Positions 1 to 15,128 of a stretch of DNA of 64,000 nucleotides are shown piece after piece. The notes under the pieces are model-generated. The model saw only the letters and a program-made list of their open reading frames with translations. It did no database searches and was not told where the DNA came from. The position numbers were made by a program, and so were the translations under genes. Positions within the stretch are counted from its first letter, which is position 1. The number at the start of each line of letters is the position of its first letter. Source of the DNA: Syngnathus acus (lineage: Eukaryota > Chordata > Actinopteri > Syngnathiformes > Syngnathidae); contig NC_051108.1 in NCBI RefSeq assembly GCF_901709675.1, forward strand, positions 3,568,631 through 3,632,630. The letters are read 5' to 3'.

Positions 1-95
1 GTGTTCAACCTCTGGTCAAAAGAAATATGGATCTACTCCAATTGTGTCACATTATATCCTTTCTTGATTTTAAAACGAAACTTCTGTCTTTATAG
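1..95 (+). other. nup43: nup43 intron (window starts inside it)
   Basis: The window opens inside an intron of nup43. It ends with a pyrimidine-containing tract and a TATAG acceptor directly before the first visible coding exon at 96. No coding sequence is recognised here, so the N-terminal exons of nup43 lie outside the window. Confidence 0.75.
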
Positions 96-1659
96 GACAA
101 CACAGTTTCTATTTGGTCTATTGGAAATCATGGATTTTCTTCTATGGAAGAGGGAGTCGACGTAGACCCAAAGCTACTGTGTGAACATAAGCATGAGGGA
201 GATGTTCTTGATCTTCAAGTAAGTTGCTCATTTACTTTGTCTTTATAAGCCACTATCTATTCTGTCTTAATGTAACATGACACAATTTTCTCCAGTTTCT
301 AGACCAAGACAGATTCATCACAGCATCATCAACCGGAGGAGTTACCATATTCTGCTACAACCATAACAATCAGGTACAAATATTATTGGTGGAAGTATAA
401 TTCAAGTACAGATTTTGCATCATATGGCCATGGAAGGTAGAGAGTAAACTCTAAGGTCAAACTGTCTTCAGATTTTAATTTTTTTTGTTTTGCCCACAGG
501 CACTATCCGTCTTACGCCAGTGGGCAGAAGCACATCATTACCCTTGCGACAATGCCCCATGTACTAGTGTGGTGTGCAGCAGCCCCGAGATTGTTTCTGT
601 AGGTGAAGACGGCAGGATTATTGTCTACAGAGCTGACCAGGAAGCAATCAGTCGTATCATAGGTTAGCTCGAGAATCCGGTACCTGCTCTGCGCGCATCA
701 TTTCAATACTGAACATTCTTTTGTACATTTTATAGAGAATGCAGATAGCAGCACAATTCATGCTGTGACTTACTTGAGAACAACTGAGATCCTGACGGTC
801 AATTCCATCGGCCAACTCAAGTTGTGGGATTTCAGGCAACAGAGCAACTCCCCATCGCAGATATTTTCCATGTAAGATTCCACAAATCAGTAGCATCAGT
901 TTATCATAACAGGAGGATATGAATATAGCATTGTGATTTGATTTCAGGTCAGGAGATCTAGTCCCCCTGCACTGTGTGGACACACATCCAAACCAGCAGC
1001 ACATTGTGGCCACGGGAGGCCAGAATGGAATGCTCTATGTTTGGGATGTCAGGCAAAGCAACACGCCTTTGTCACTCATGGAGGCGCACTCAGCTGAAAG
1101 TAGGATTTTTTGTTATTAATACTTGTGGCACTTTTCATTTCAAATTTATTCATATTTTGTCTGCAGTGTGGGAAGTCCATTTCCATCCAATGAACCCTGA
1201 TCATCTGTTCACGTGCTCAGAGGACGGATCACTGCTTCACTGGGAGACATCAGCTTCAGACATGCCAACCTTCTTGCAAGGCAAGTCTGATAAACAGTGG
1301 ACAGTGTTTCATTCTTTCTCGGCCGTAAAACGTCTGCCATGTCAGCCCGACTCATGTTGTCATATAATCAACCTCGGAAAACTAGTTTTACAACTATACT
1401 AAGTGGCATTTTTAATTGTTTTTTCCCAGGTGCTAGAAACAACAGCATGGTGTCCCGCAGTGCGATGGCTCCCGCTGGAGGCAACCAGTCCCTCATTGAC
1501 GCATGGCTCAGCGGAGACTCAAGTAAAGGGCGTCTGGAGACAACTCACATGCTGCCCAGCCAAACGCTGTCCGTAAACAGTTTGGATATACTTGGACAGT
1601 GTCTCGTGTGCGGGACTGATGGAGAGGCTATTTTTGTAAACAGACAGGTCCCAGTTTAG
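96..1659 (+). CDS. nup43: Nucleoporin Nup43, WD-repeat subunit of the Nup107-160 complex (5' partial)
   Basis: Seven coding exons: 96-218, 296-373, 500-662, 736-871, 948-1099, 1167-1280, 1430-1659; all phases join and the last ends in TAG. The spliced protein is a WD40 beta-propeller with recognisable Nup43 segments such as VGEDGRI, HAVTYLRTTEILTVNSIGQL, ATGGQNGMLYVWDVRQ, WEVHFHP and HLFTCSEDGSLLHW. Nup43 is a scaffold subunit of the Y-shaped nuclear pore complex and also sits at kinetochores (family knowledge). The N-terminal exons are missing because of the window edge. The exon ending at 1280 is followed by GCAAGT, a GC donor: the nearest GT would bring an immediate stop after joining. The gene lies just upstream of lats1 on the same strand, as in human. 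Confidence 0.93.
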
Positions 1660-2401
1660 AGGCTTTGCAAATCATACAATGTTGATGTTGAATCACAATG
1701 CATATTCATTTGTAAAATTCCGTGATGCTTCCTGAAGTCTTTGTTAATCATTCCCAGCTGAATATTTTACCTATTTTTGTATAAATGCCAATTCAATAAA
1801 TTTTGAACTAAATAAATCAACTTTTGTGATTTTATGACATTTTTACTTTTGACATTTCAGATTTTTTTATTTTTACTTAAAAAGAATTGACACTTCCCAA
1901 GTCATTTTATTTATACAAGTGTATTTATTTACAAAGTGATGATAAACACTGCCGATATTACGAAAACAACCAGCATCCGGGTACTTTGTGAAAAGCTCTT
2001 GTTCAATACTTGTCACTTATACATCCTGCCAGACCTTCAAAATAAAAATGTTGCTTAACAAACGGACTAAGCAAGTCCCCCCAAATTTAATTGCTTGTTT
2101 CAAAACTACTGAATAATTGTATAATCCAAACAATGTTTGGCTGGATCACATGCTGAATTGCTGGATCAGTTTTCATTTCCCCTATCCCTTTTAATTTTAC
2201 AATAAGCGGAAGTGTTCTGTAATTACTTCGTGCAACTTGTTCCCTGTACTTGTCATTCAGCTATCTCAGGAATTCAACAGCAAACGCTATCAGCTAGTTC
2301 GCCACAATAAGGACATTTTGTTCAAACCTTCTTACTAGTTGACGATACCAAATCGATCAACAATAAAACTTTATCTGGGAAAGGCGCCGTTACTTACACT
2401 G
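1660..2401 (+). other. nup43 3'UTR, short intergenic, and lats1 5' non-coding exon/promoter
   Basis: AATAAA signals near 1795 and 1811 are likely nup43 polyadenylation sites. The following AT-rich spacer grades into a segment with GGCGCC and a strong donor (CACTG|GTGAGT, after 2401), which I infer to be the end of a non-coding first exon of lats1. The two genes are therefore less than about 1 kb apart. No other gene is seen. Confidence 0.5.
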
Positions 2402-2945
2402 GTGAGTTGTCAAGCGCGGCCGGCTAAGCGATTTGATGCAATTTATGCTGTTGCGAGCTAACATGCTAAGTACTCCGCAAGCTGTTGTTGCATTAGCTGA
2501 GCAGCAACACACATAGGCCGCGATGCTTGGGCTACTGTTTTCTTACTTAATTGAGTCCTTTTGCATCTTTTGTTGTATTTTGTGATCGACGGAGGATTCA
2601 CTATGAATTGCGCATTTGTTGATTACGCTTACCTTGTATTACCAATGACGCCAAAACAGATTTTATGATCCACATTGTGGATGCTTGAGTCGAATTTTTA
2701 TTGATATAATGTTATTGCCCATTTAATTAACGGTGTTTATGTGTTCTCTGCGTCCCCTTTGTCCAACCTGTTGGACCACTTGACAGATGCTCTGAATGCC
2801 TCATCACGGACGGTGCACTCATGTCAGCGTTATGCAAATGTGAGCTCGGTCTTTAACAAGACCCCCACCCCGCCCCCTTAGAACTTTGGCTGCATTGGTG
2901 TCAGCTCCTCTTCAGCTCCCTCGTCGTCTTCGTACATGCTCTTAC

Positions 2946-7487
<4,542 letters not shown>

Positions 7488-8470
7488 CAATCTGGAGATT
7501 TGCTTTCTGACTGGTACCGTGGTAGGACAGTGTGCGTGTAATAGGAACTGCTCACGTTTTTTTTTTTTTTAGAGTAGTCTTAATTCGGAAGATGAGCAAA
7601 AGCTTTTTAAAATGGATTCATACTGGTCATCCAGTTGAGTCAGTCATCAGCTAGTTGCTGTACACGCATATGACCTAATTTGGCATAAACTTCCCTCAAG
7701 CTCTTCTTTTTCATTGACTTCTCAACTGCTTAATTTATTGACAAAATCCCAACTGACACGGTTCACTTTTAGCGTGGGTACTTTGATTAAATCTTTATTA
7801 ATTTATATTTTGACTGGCTGTCGCTACCGGGACCTTAGCGACGTACGTGACTGGTGGATGATTAAAGTATTGATTGCTACATTTATTCACTGCGGTGCCT
7901 TTTTCTTTCCCCCCACCAAATATAGTTAATTCTCAGACTGGCATTAAATGTGTATGTAGAAGTAGACCATTGATTGAACTACAGTAGCTTTTTGTTTTAT
8001 TTTTCTAATTTATACCCATATTTATAAATGAAGTTGTACACAGTTGATGTAAATATTTCTTTACCCTGTCACTTATTTTTTGTCCCCCTAAGGGCAGGCC
8101 CTCTTCAATGTCCACTACTGCTGGCTTTTACTTATTAGTATTGATAATTCTACTTTATTCTCATCTCATCCAAAGCACTAAATACAAGCGTTTAGTCATT
8201 AGACACGTAGAAAACACTTTTTTTTTTTAACTCTGAATGTAGTTTTTTTTTTCTCGACTTAATGGAGACCATTGGCCTTCTGCACTGGTTTTGTGTAGTC
8301 ACACAAGATTGATAATTGTATATTTGTGTGTATACACTGTTGCTCTTGAGAGGTTACATGTATGGGAAGAGGGTGATCAATAAAGAATGTTGAGAATGAA
8401 ACTTAACACATGCAAAAACAGTATTGTATGATGAGTGGTGTGTCAAAAACTGAAAGCCAGACTTTTACAG
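7488..8470 (+). other. lats1: lats1 3'UTR
   Basis: AT-rich sequence after the lats1 stop, with several poly-T tracts. An AATAAA at about 8379-8384 followed by T/G-rich sequence is the best polyadenylation signal. No coding potential is seen. Confidence 0.6.
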
Positions 8471-9596
8471 CAGGGGTCCCCAACCACCGAGCCGCGGACC
8501 GGTCCGTGGGTCACTTGGTACCGGACCGCCAAGCCGTACAGGATTTTTTTTTTTTTTTTTAAATCGACGATCAATTAATTCAGGTCAAGACGCCAGTCGA
8601 GGCCGCAAAGCTAGCAAAAATGAGTAAAAATGTATTTTGAAAACTATAATTGTCTCGGTCACGTGACATGTCACGTCAGTCGAGCCCGCGAAGCTATCAA
8701 AAATGAGCAAGAAACAGAGATGTTTGGAAGGCTTCTTCGGAAAGGGAAAAAAGCCCAATGAAGAAACGGAAGAAGAGGCTACGACTTCTAAGATAAGGAA
8801 AGCTGCATTTAAAAGAAAATTTCTGGAGTTCTACTTAAAATATGGATTTATCGCCACCGGTGATTGACGCGCTAAGCCCACTCAGGCTAGCTAACGACAG
8901 GCTAGCTAACGAGGCAATCAAGGTGCCTCGTTAGCAAAACTGCTACGGCACATGGAGACCAAGCATCCTGCATTAAAAGACAAACCTGAACCACTTCGGG
9001 TGTCATTGTCTACGATTACGCCTCGATGGGACCGGCTCGTTCCTGAGAAACAAGCTCAGCGCTCCCACTAATTCAACGTAATGGTGAGTTATATTTATGT
9101 CGTTTATACTTGGTTTTAATGCCAGTCGTATCATTTTATTTCATCGTATTTAGATATCTATTAAAATGTATTTATGTAAATTTATTATTTATATAAAGGC
9201 CGGTCCGCGAAAATATTTGACACGTAACCCACAGCTGTCAAAATCAAGGTCCGGGGGCCAGATACGGCCCGCCACATCATTTTATGTGGCCCGCGAAGAC
9301 AAATTGTGCATCAAATTCGTGTGTCATCACTAGAATTGCAAATTGTCTTCACTTTTAACCCTTTATTTCTTAAAAATATTTGACCAGTTTTTACTCATCT
9401 GATTTGAAAATGTTATTTGTCAGTTTGTTTTGTAGCTTTTACTGTATATAATATGAGGTGCTCATACATTTATTTGGGTTGACAGTCATAATGGCCCTCC
9501 GAAAGAAGCTATGACTACGATGTGGCCAGCGAAAAAAATTAGTTTGACACCCCTGACGTAACCGGTCCATGGCGCTAAAAAGGTTGGGGACCACTG
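8471..9596 (+). mobile_element. Non-autonomous hAT DNA transposon with ZBED-like transposase fragment
   Basis: Terminal inverted repeats: CAGGGGTCCCCAACC at the left end and GGTTGGGGACCACTG at the right. The flanks are near-identical 8-bp target duplications, TTTTACAG and CTTTACAG, typical of hAT insertions. Inside, from ATG at 8703, lies a short reading frame (MSKKQRCLEGFFGKG...) resembling the N-terminus of ZBED/SCAND3-type hAT transposases, ending by about 8867; a second fragment near 8940 reads LLRHMETKHPALKDK, the end of a BED-type zinc finger. The middle of the finger and the catalytic region are gone, so the element cannot be autonomous. It carries a nested insertion at 9230-9555. Confidence 0.85.
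9230..9555 (+). mobile_element. Nested 326-bp hAT-like MITE (copy A)
   Basis: A short element inserted in the larger hAT copy. It is bounded by a perfect 8-bp target duplication ACGTAACC (9222-9229 and 9556-9563). It starts CACAGCTGTCAAAATCAAGG and ends TTTGACACCCCTG, giving degenerate terminal inverted repeats. The internal segment (GGGGGCCAGATACGGCCCGC, then GTGGCCCGCGAAGACAAATTG) is shared with copy B at 51998. No coding capacity. It was inserted after the host element. Confidence 0.88.
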
Positions 9597-10842
9597 CTTT
9601 ACAGATATTAAAGGCCACAAGATGGCAGTCGCCTTTCCTGTTCTTTGCATTGTATGTCTGTCAGGCTTCTTCAAAGGGAGAGTCATTTTGTTTTATTAAA
9701 CAGCGGTTAATTTCTTTTTATACCCGCATGACAGTTGAACGCTAATTGAAACACTTGTTCGGTTGAAAAAGTCAGTGACAGGCTTGAAAGAAATTAATCA
9801 ACAATAACTATTACTGAATTATTGCTGTTAGAATATTTTTGTCCAATTAGAATAATTTAGAAAGCAATCGTGAAAAGGATTGTAGAGATATGTTAATCTG
9901 CAGTATGTAAGTACACGTCATGTTTGACTGGTATTTATGTTTGCAAGGTCCAATTAGACATGAGACTAACACGACACTAAAGACAAACAAGTTAACTTAA
10001 ACAAGCTTATTTTAATGGATCTGCAAAACTGTTTGAATTTCCAAAGAGAACTTGTGAACCTCCCGCCCAAAGTTACCCAGTGGCATACCTCATAATGTTA
10101 CAGAAACGCTTCCAACCCAAAGAAATCTGCATGCAGGAAACAAACAGTAACCCAAATTGGGAAAAGAAAACCAACAACAAAATCTGTCAAATAAATCATA
10201 AAGGTAAAAATGAAACATTGAAAAACAGGACATAATGCCGTTCTCTTGGCCGAAGGAGAAATTCAAACGCTTCTGCATCAGCTCGACTCCGCACGGGGAG
10301 CGCAAACTGACAACGATTTAGTAAAGTGTAATTTCAATGGGTGGGTGTGGCTCCGCCCATGACACAGCCCCGCCCCTGTCTTCCGTATAAGGCACAGGAC
10401 AAAAGAAATCCCCGCATTACAAAAAGAGCTCGCCACAACCTCTGTCACTTGGTAACAATTGTAATTGAGCAAACACTTGGGGAGACGATGAGTGTCCAAA
10501 AAGGGCCGCTGGGGGGGTGGGGGAGCTGAGCTCAGGCCAAGGAAATATTACAAATATGAGCTTGTCTTTAACTTTTTTTTTTTTCTTCAGAATAATCTTT
10601 AAAACAAAACGACAAGAAACATGAATGGAGCTCATGAGGTGGAGCGTGGAAAAAGATGAAGGGATAGGGGGTGGGTTAGCTGAATGACGAATGAAGTGGT
10701 TTATTGTTTAATTCTGATAAGGGTGAGTGTGCGAGAAAAGTCATGAGAGGGGTTAGAGGGTCAGAGAGTTAGACGTTAGAGAAAGAGAGAGGGTGTGGTA
10801 CGTGCACGTGTGTGTGTGAATGCGTGTGTCGGTGCGAGTTGT
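9597..10842 (-). other. rab10: rab10 3'UTR and lats1-rab10 intergenic sequence
   Basis: The gap between the hAT element and the rab10 stop codon (rab10 is on the minus strand). Much is probably rab10 3'UTR. A reverse-strand AATAAA (plus-strand TTTATT, about 10700-10705) is one candidate polyadenylation signal, but mammalian rab10 has a long 3'UTR and other sites may be used. Includes G/A-rich and GT-rich stretches near 10650-10840. No gene is seen. Confidence 0.45.
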
Positions 10843-13800
10843 TCAACTGCAGCACTTGCTCTTCCAGCCCGTCCCTCCGCTGCCGCTGCTGATGTCCACA
10901 TTTTCACTGTTGGGCTCCTTTACAGGCGTCTGGAAGAGACATGCCATCATTAAGGTGAGCAACAAAAGGCGCTTTTGATGGATTGGTGCCAATTGATTGG
11001 CTTATCACTTGGCTAGTCGAGACAGCAAGTCTACTTCCTAGTTACACTCTTGTGACTAATATGAGGTGGAGTGAGCAATGTCACGGTGTATGAAAATCCA
11101 AAGTCCCCGAAGGATACACACCTTTCTGAGGATGTCTTCCGCTAACGTGAGGAAGGCCTTCTCGATGTTGATGTTGGCCTTGGCGCTGGTCTCAAAAAAC
11201 CTAATGTTGTGCTCCTTCGCAATCTGGGTTGACGACAAGAAGAGCGAGTAAGAAAGACCGCTGACCTTCAAAAGGGTGCTTGTCCAAAAATAAATTGGCT
11301 TAGTCAATCTTCAGCGTGGAGCACAGATCAGGTAGCACTGATTCCCGTAAATACCGGCGGTGGGTTTCACTATATTCAACCCTTCAAACCAGATTTGGGG
11401 TGTTTTTTGCATGCTTATTGAAGTCTTACCTGCTCCCCCTTGGCTTTTTGTACAACCCTCTTGTCCTCGATGTCACACTTGTTGCCTAGTAGCATTCTCT
11501 CAACATCCTCATTTGCATGCTGAAAACATAAAAATAGTGTTAACTTCAATTATTTTGAACATTAAAAAAATCCCAAATTGTAGCATGAATTTGTTAAGGT
11601 CCGACCATACAAATCTGTGGCAGGTGGCCTAAAACGTTTCTTAAACACGGCAAGTCTCACCTCATCAATGTTGCGCAACCATTTGCTGATGTTCTCAAAG
11701 CTCTTGCCGTTGGTGATGTCATAGACCAGCATGATGCCCATGGCCCCTCTGTAGTAGGAGGTGGTGATGGTGTGGAACCGTTCCTGCCCTGCTGTGTCCC
11801 TGTGTAAACACACATTCAAATGACACTCTTAATAACAAGAACTAGGATAAGAGAAACCCTTCATTACATAACGTGGATGAATAAAATTGTAAACAGCTCT
11901 ATGAGGGGGTGATGTGGAAAAAAAAAAATCACAAGGTGTGGCAAGTACAACCATTTCCTTCCTGCAAAGAGCAAGCAACTCAATACACAAAATTCTAAGC
12001 GCTATGTAAGGCCATTGTTATGACACACATATGTCACCCTATTTTATTTTATTGTACTTTAATAACTCTGGACACCAGAGGCAGATAATAGTCATATTCA
12101 TTTTATGCCCTACAAGAAAGAACACTCCTGTCAAGAATGAGAGAAAAAAGGAGAACCAATTATAAATGGTGCTTCACATTCCAATAATGTCTTCACCCCA
12201 CTGTGGTAATCTGACAAGTCACGTTGAAACTCGCATACACACACGCGCGCACACACACACACAGAGGCTGCCCACACGTCTACACTAGCTCCCCTGAAAG
12301 ATGGAAAATTTGTCAACATTCATCTATCACTGCTTGCAAAGAAGATCCTAGCTAATAAAATTTGGAGACTTTCATTTGGTTAAACTCACACGATTCTAAG
12401 TTTTAATATGACCAAAAGTCATTCAAAAGATGCGTTTTTCATGTTTCGACAAGTACAGTAGCGGAACAAACCTGATAATTGTGTGACTTATTTTTTTCTA
12501 TTGTTGTAGCCACACAGACATGTAACGGAAGATGTGGGTGCTCAGGTTTATCTCGACAACACTGGCATATTGTCTCGAACCTTCTTAAAAGGAGGTCAAA
12601 GGAATTATTCATACAGGAAATGTCAATTGTGCATTTTAGCAACGCACAAAACCATGTCGTGTGTTAGAAGTACCGCTGTACATGTATGGCATATTCATCT
12701 CGATGAAGATAGACTTGATATAGAGATATGAAATATTGTCCATATTTTCCAATCCAAAGACAGAGGATCGGTAAAATGTTCATGTGATGATACATCGATT
12801 CAGTATCATTATTTAACAATGTGGGGAACTGAAACAACACTCCTAAGTGGAATGTTAAAGGTCAAGCAAAGTAAATGCATAAAAATGTCAAAAACAGTTC
12901 TGCTTTTTCACTTCCCGACCTGAACTACAGCAGCTTGGCCTAATTCTGCGTGAGAAGTTTTCATGAAGCAAGCCATAGAATTATACCGCCTGTCCGTGAC
13001 ACACATGCGCAGTCGCGGTTCATCCGTGATGTTAACAGAAGCATTGTCAGGGCTAACCGATGTTAGCAATGTGGCGCAAACCTGGCTTTCACGGCACTAT
13101 TTTGGTGGAAGAAAGCTAATTGCATGTTTACTTACACCTATGCCATAAGTGACTCACCAGATCTGTAATTTGATCTTCTTTCCTTGTAGTTCCACAGTTT
13201 TGATCTTGAAGTCTATTCCTATAAAAGAAACACATTGATGAAACTTAGCCACCCGTTTAAAAAATGGCACTCACACATGTGCAAAGACTGCAAATTTGGA
13301 CACGTGGACAGAATCGCTGTATGACCGCGACCACAATATTTAGCAAAGTAATTCAATTTCGAATGAGTGTTATTCTTCTGTAGGGGTCGCGAAGCCACGG
13401 GAGGGACAGCCGATGACTTTTGGCCCACAAGTGTTGTTTTCCTGTCCAAAGAACTGAGCTGTCACTTCAGCTAAAGCAAAAAAGATTGTGCTCGGTTTAC
13501 AAGTTCAAGAAACAGCTGTGCTCTTTGAGGGGCAGGGCCACGCCATAATGAAGCAAGCGGCTGCCAAAGAGTGACTCACCCAGTATTAAGCACACCCCAG
13601 AGAGGGCGGAAGGGGAATAGTTGGGTTTCAAAAAAGCGGGGTCGAGGAAGAGGCAAAATGTAAACATCCTAAAAGTTGTGCAAATTTAAAAGTGACCAAA
13701 TACGAGAAACCGAGCATACCGCACGAGCGAGAGCAAAGGGGAAAAACGTGGTCTCGTAGTGACTAAAATGGTACAGCACCCGCATCTGTTTAGGTTGCTC

Positions 13801-15128
13801 AGGATAATATCGATCAGGTCAACATCAATAATAAAACAACAGAATGCACACGCACTGCCGGCTGTTTAAGCTTTACAGTATGCGCAGACTCAACTTTAAA
13901 GGATGCACAATGTTCCGCATCTAATTAAACTGAAATAAACTCTACCGAACAAGACCGACGGCTATTCAGAGGCCTGGAAATAAGGATGCGTTACTAAAGA
14001 GAAGGGGGGTTTCCACTGAGAGTATTTTGAGAAGTGGCACTGTATCTGTGCCATGCAACTAAACAAAACACTACACTCCAATTTCTGTTTCAGTTTAGTG
14101 CGTAGATTTGAAAAAAGATGCAGGGCTCTATAAACAAGGTGCACCCGCCATTGTAATCCTTCTGTTTGTATAGGCATCAATATGATGCTCCAACTACCAA
14201 CCGATAGGGGACTGCAGTTTCCTAGAATTGTAAGACTTTTAATGGTGAAGGAAATTACCTTCATTGATATGTTGTTTTCTTCTCAGTAAAAATAAGTCTC
14301 CACACAATTGCAGACCTTTGGCTAATATGGGCATGACAATTGTATAATTGTTGGTATTGGGACAAAACCAGGAGATACTTTATTATAAATTAATATGACC
14401 ACATTCCTTATAAAACGAGTGCTCTATATTGAAAGATTTTGTTGCATCAACAGTGTGATACCATTCATAGATGCCAAATAAAAGATTCATTGCTGTCCTT
14501 AGAGCAGAAGCTGCCATTGAGATACATTCCGAGGAATAATCATGAGATAATTTAGTATGAATATGTGTCATCTGTACCTAATGGAATCCAGAGAGGTCCA
14601 TATAACGTTAAGCAATTAATACGCTGCAAATAAAGCATTAGCTACGATGTCACTGCTCCTTATATAATATACTGACAGCTCAAATGTTTATGGCGATTGC
14701 CCCCACTAGCCTTGTTAGCTTGCAATGTCACAAATGACAGCTTACCTAATTATACATTGCCTAACAGTCAGTCTTAACCAACAAGTTTTATGGCGTGTTT
14801 ATTATATCCCCGTCACCTCGAGCAGGGGTTATCTAAGTTTAAGAGTTTTCAAAATTGCACAACTTGTCTCCCGGCTAACCAGTGCAGGCCTGAGCAGTCC
14901 AGAGCAGGCTAACAGCGCGATGGCTAACCAAACGGACCTGCGAGTCAGAGTCAATAAAAGCAAATCGACGTGACAATATTGCATTTGTTATGGTTGGTTA
15001 CCTATGGTGGAGATGAAGGTTGTGTTGAAGGCATCGTCAGAGAAGCGGAACAGCACACAGGTCTTTCCCACGCCCGAATCTCCGATGAGAAGCAGCTTGA
15101 ATAGCAGGTCGTACGTCTTCTTAGCCAT
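10843..15128 (-). CDS. rab10: Ras-related GTPase Rab10
   Basis: Six minus-strand exons: 15128-15002, 13218-13158, 11799-11661, 11519-11430, 11223-11122, 10929-10843, with consistent phases, giving 201 aa. The sequence is almost identical to vertebrate Rab10: [18 protein letters not shown]-loop GDSGVGKT, switch region [40 protein letters not shown] and ETSAK guanine-binding motifs, hypervariable tail [16 protein letters not shown]. Rab10 directs exocytic, GLUT4 and ciliary/endosomal membrane traffic and is a LRRK2 substrate (family knowledge); the switch II Thr of HTIT is present. Odd: the tail ends KCCS rather than human KCC, so the geranylgeranylated cysteines are followed by one serine. It is head-to-head with kif3c, as in human. 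Confidence 0.97.
13219..15001 (-). other. rab10: rab10 intron 1
   Basis: Intron between the start-codon exon and the switch I exon. AT-rich, with scattered CpG-containing patches near 13000-13900. No exon, RNA gene or clear repeat was recognised. Confidence 0.55.

Noticed and set aside
50-75. ATATCCTTTC, a perfect match to the U12-type AT-AC donor consensus
   Set aside because: It is only about 40 bases before the acceptor at 95, too short for an intron, and the preceding bases do not read as nup43 coding sequence.
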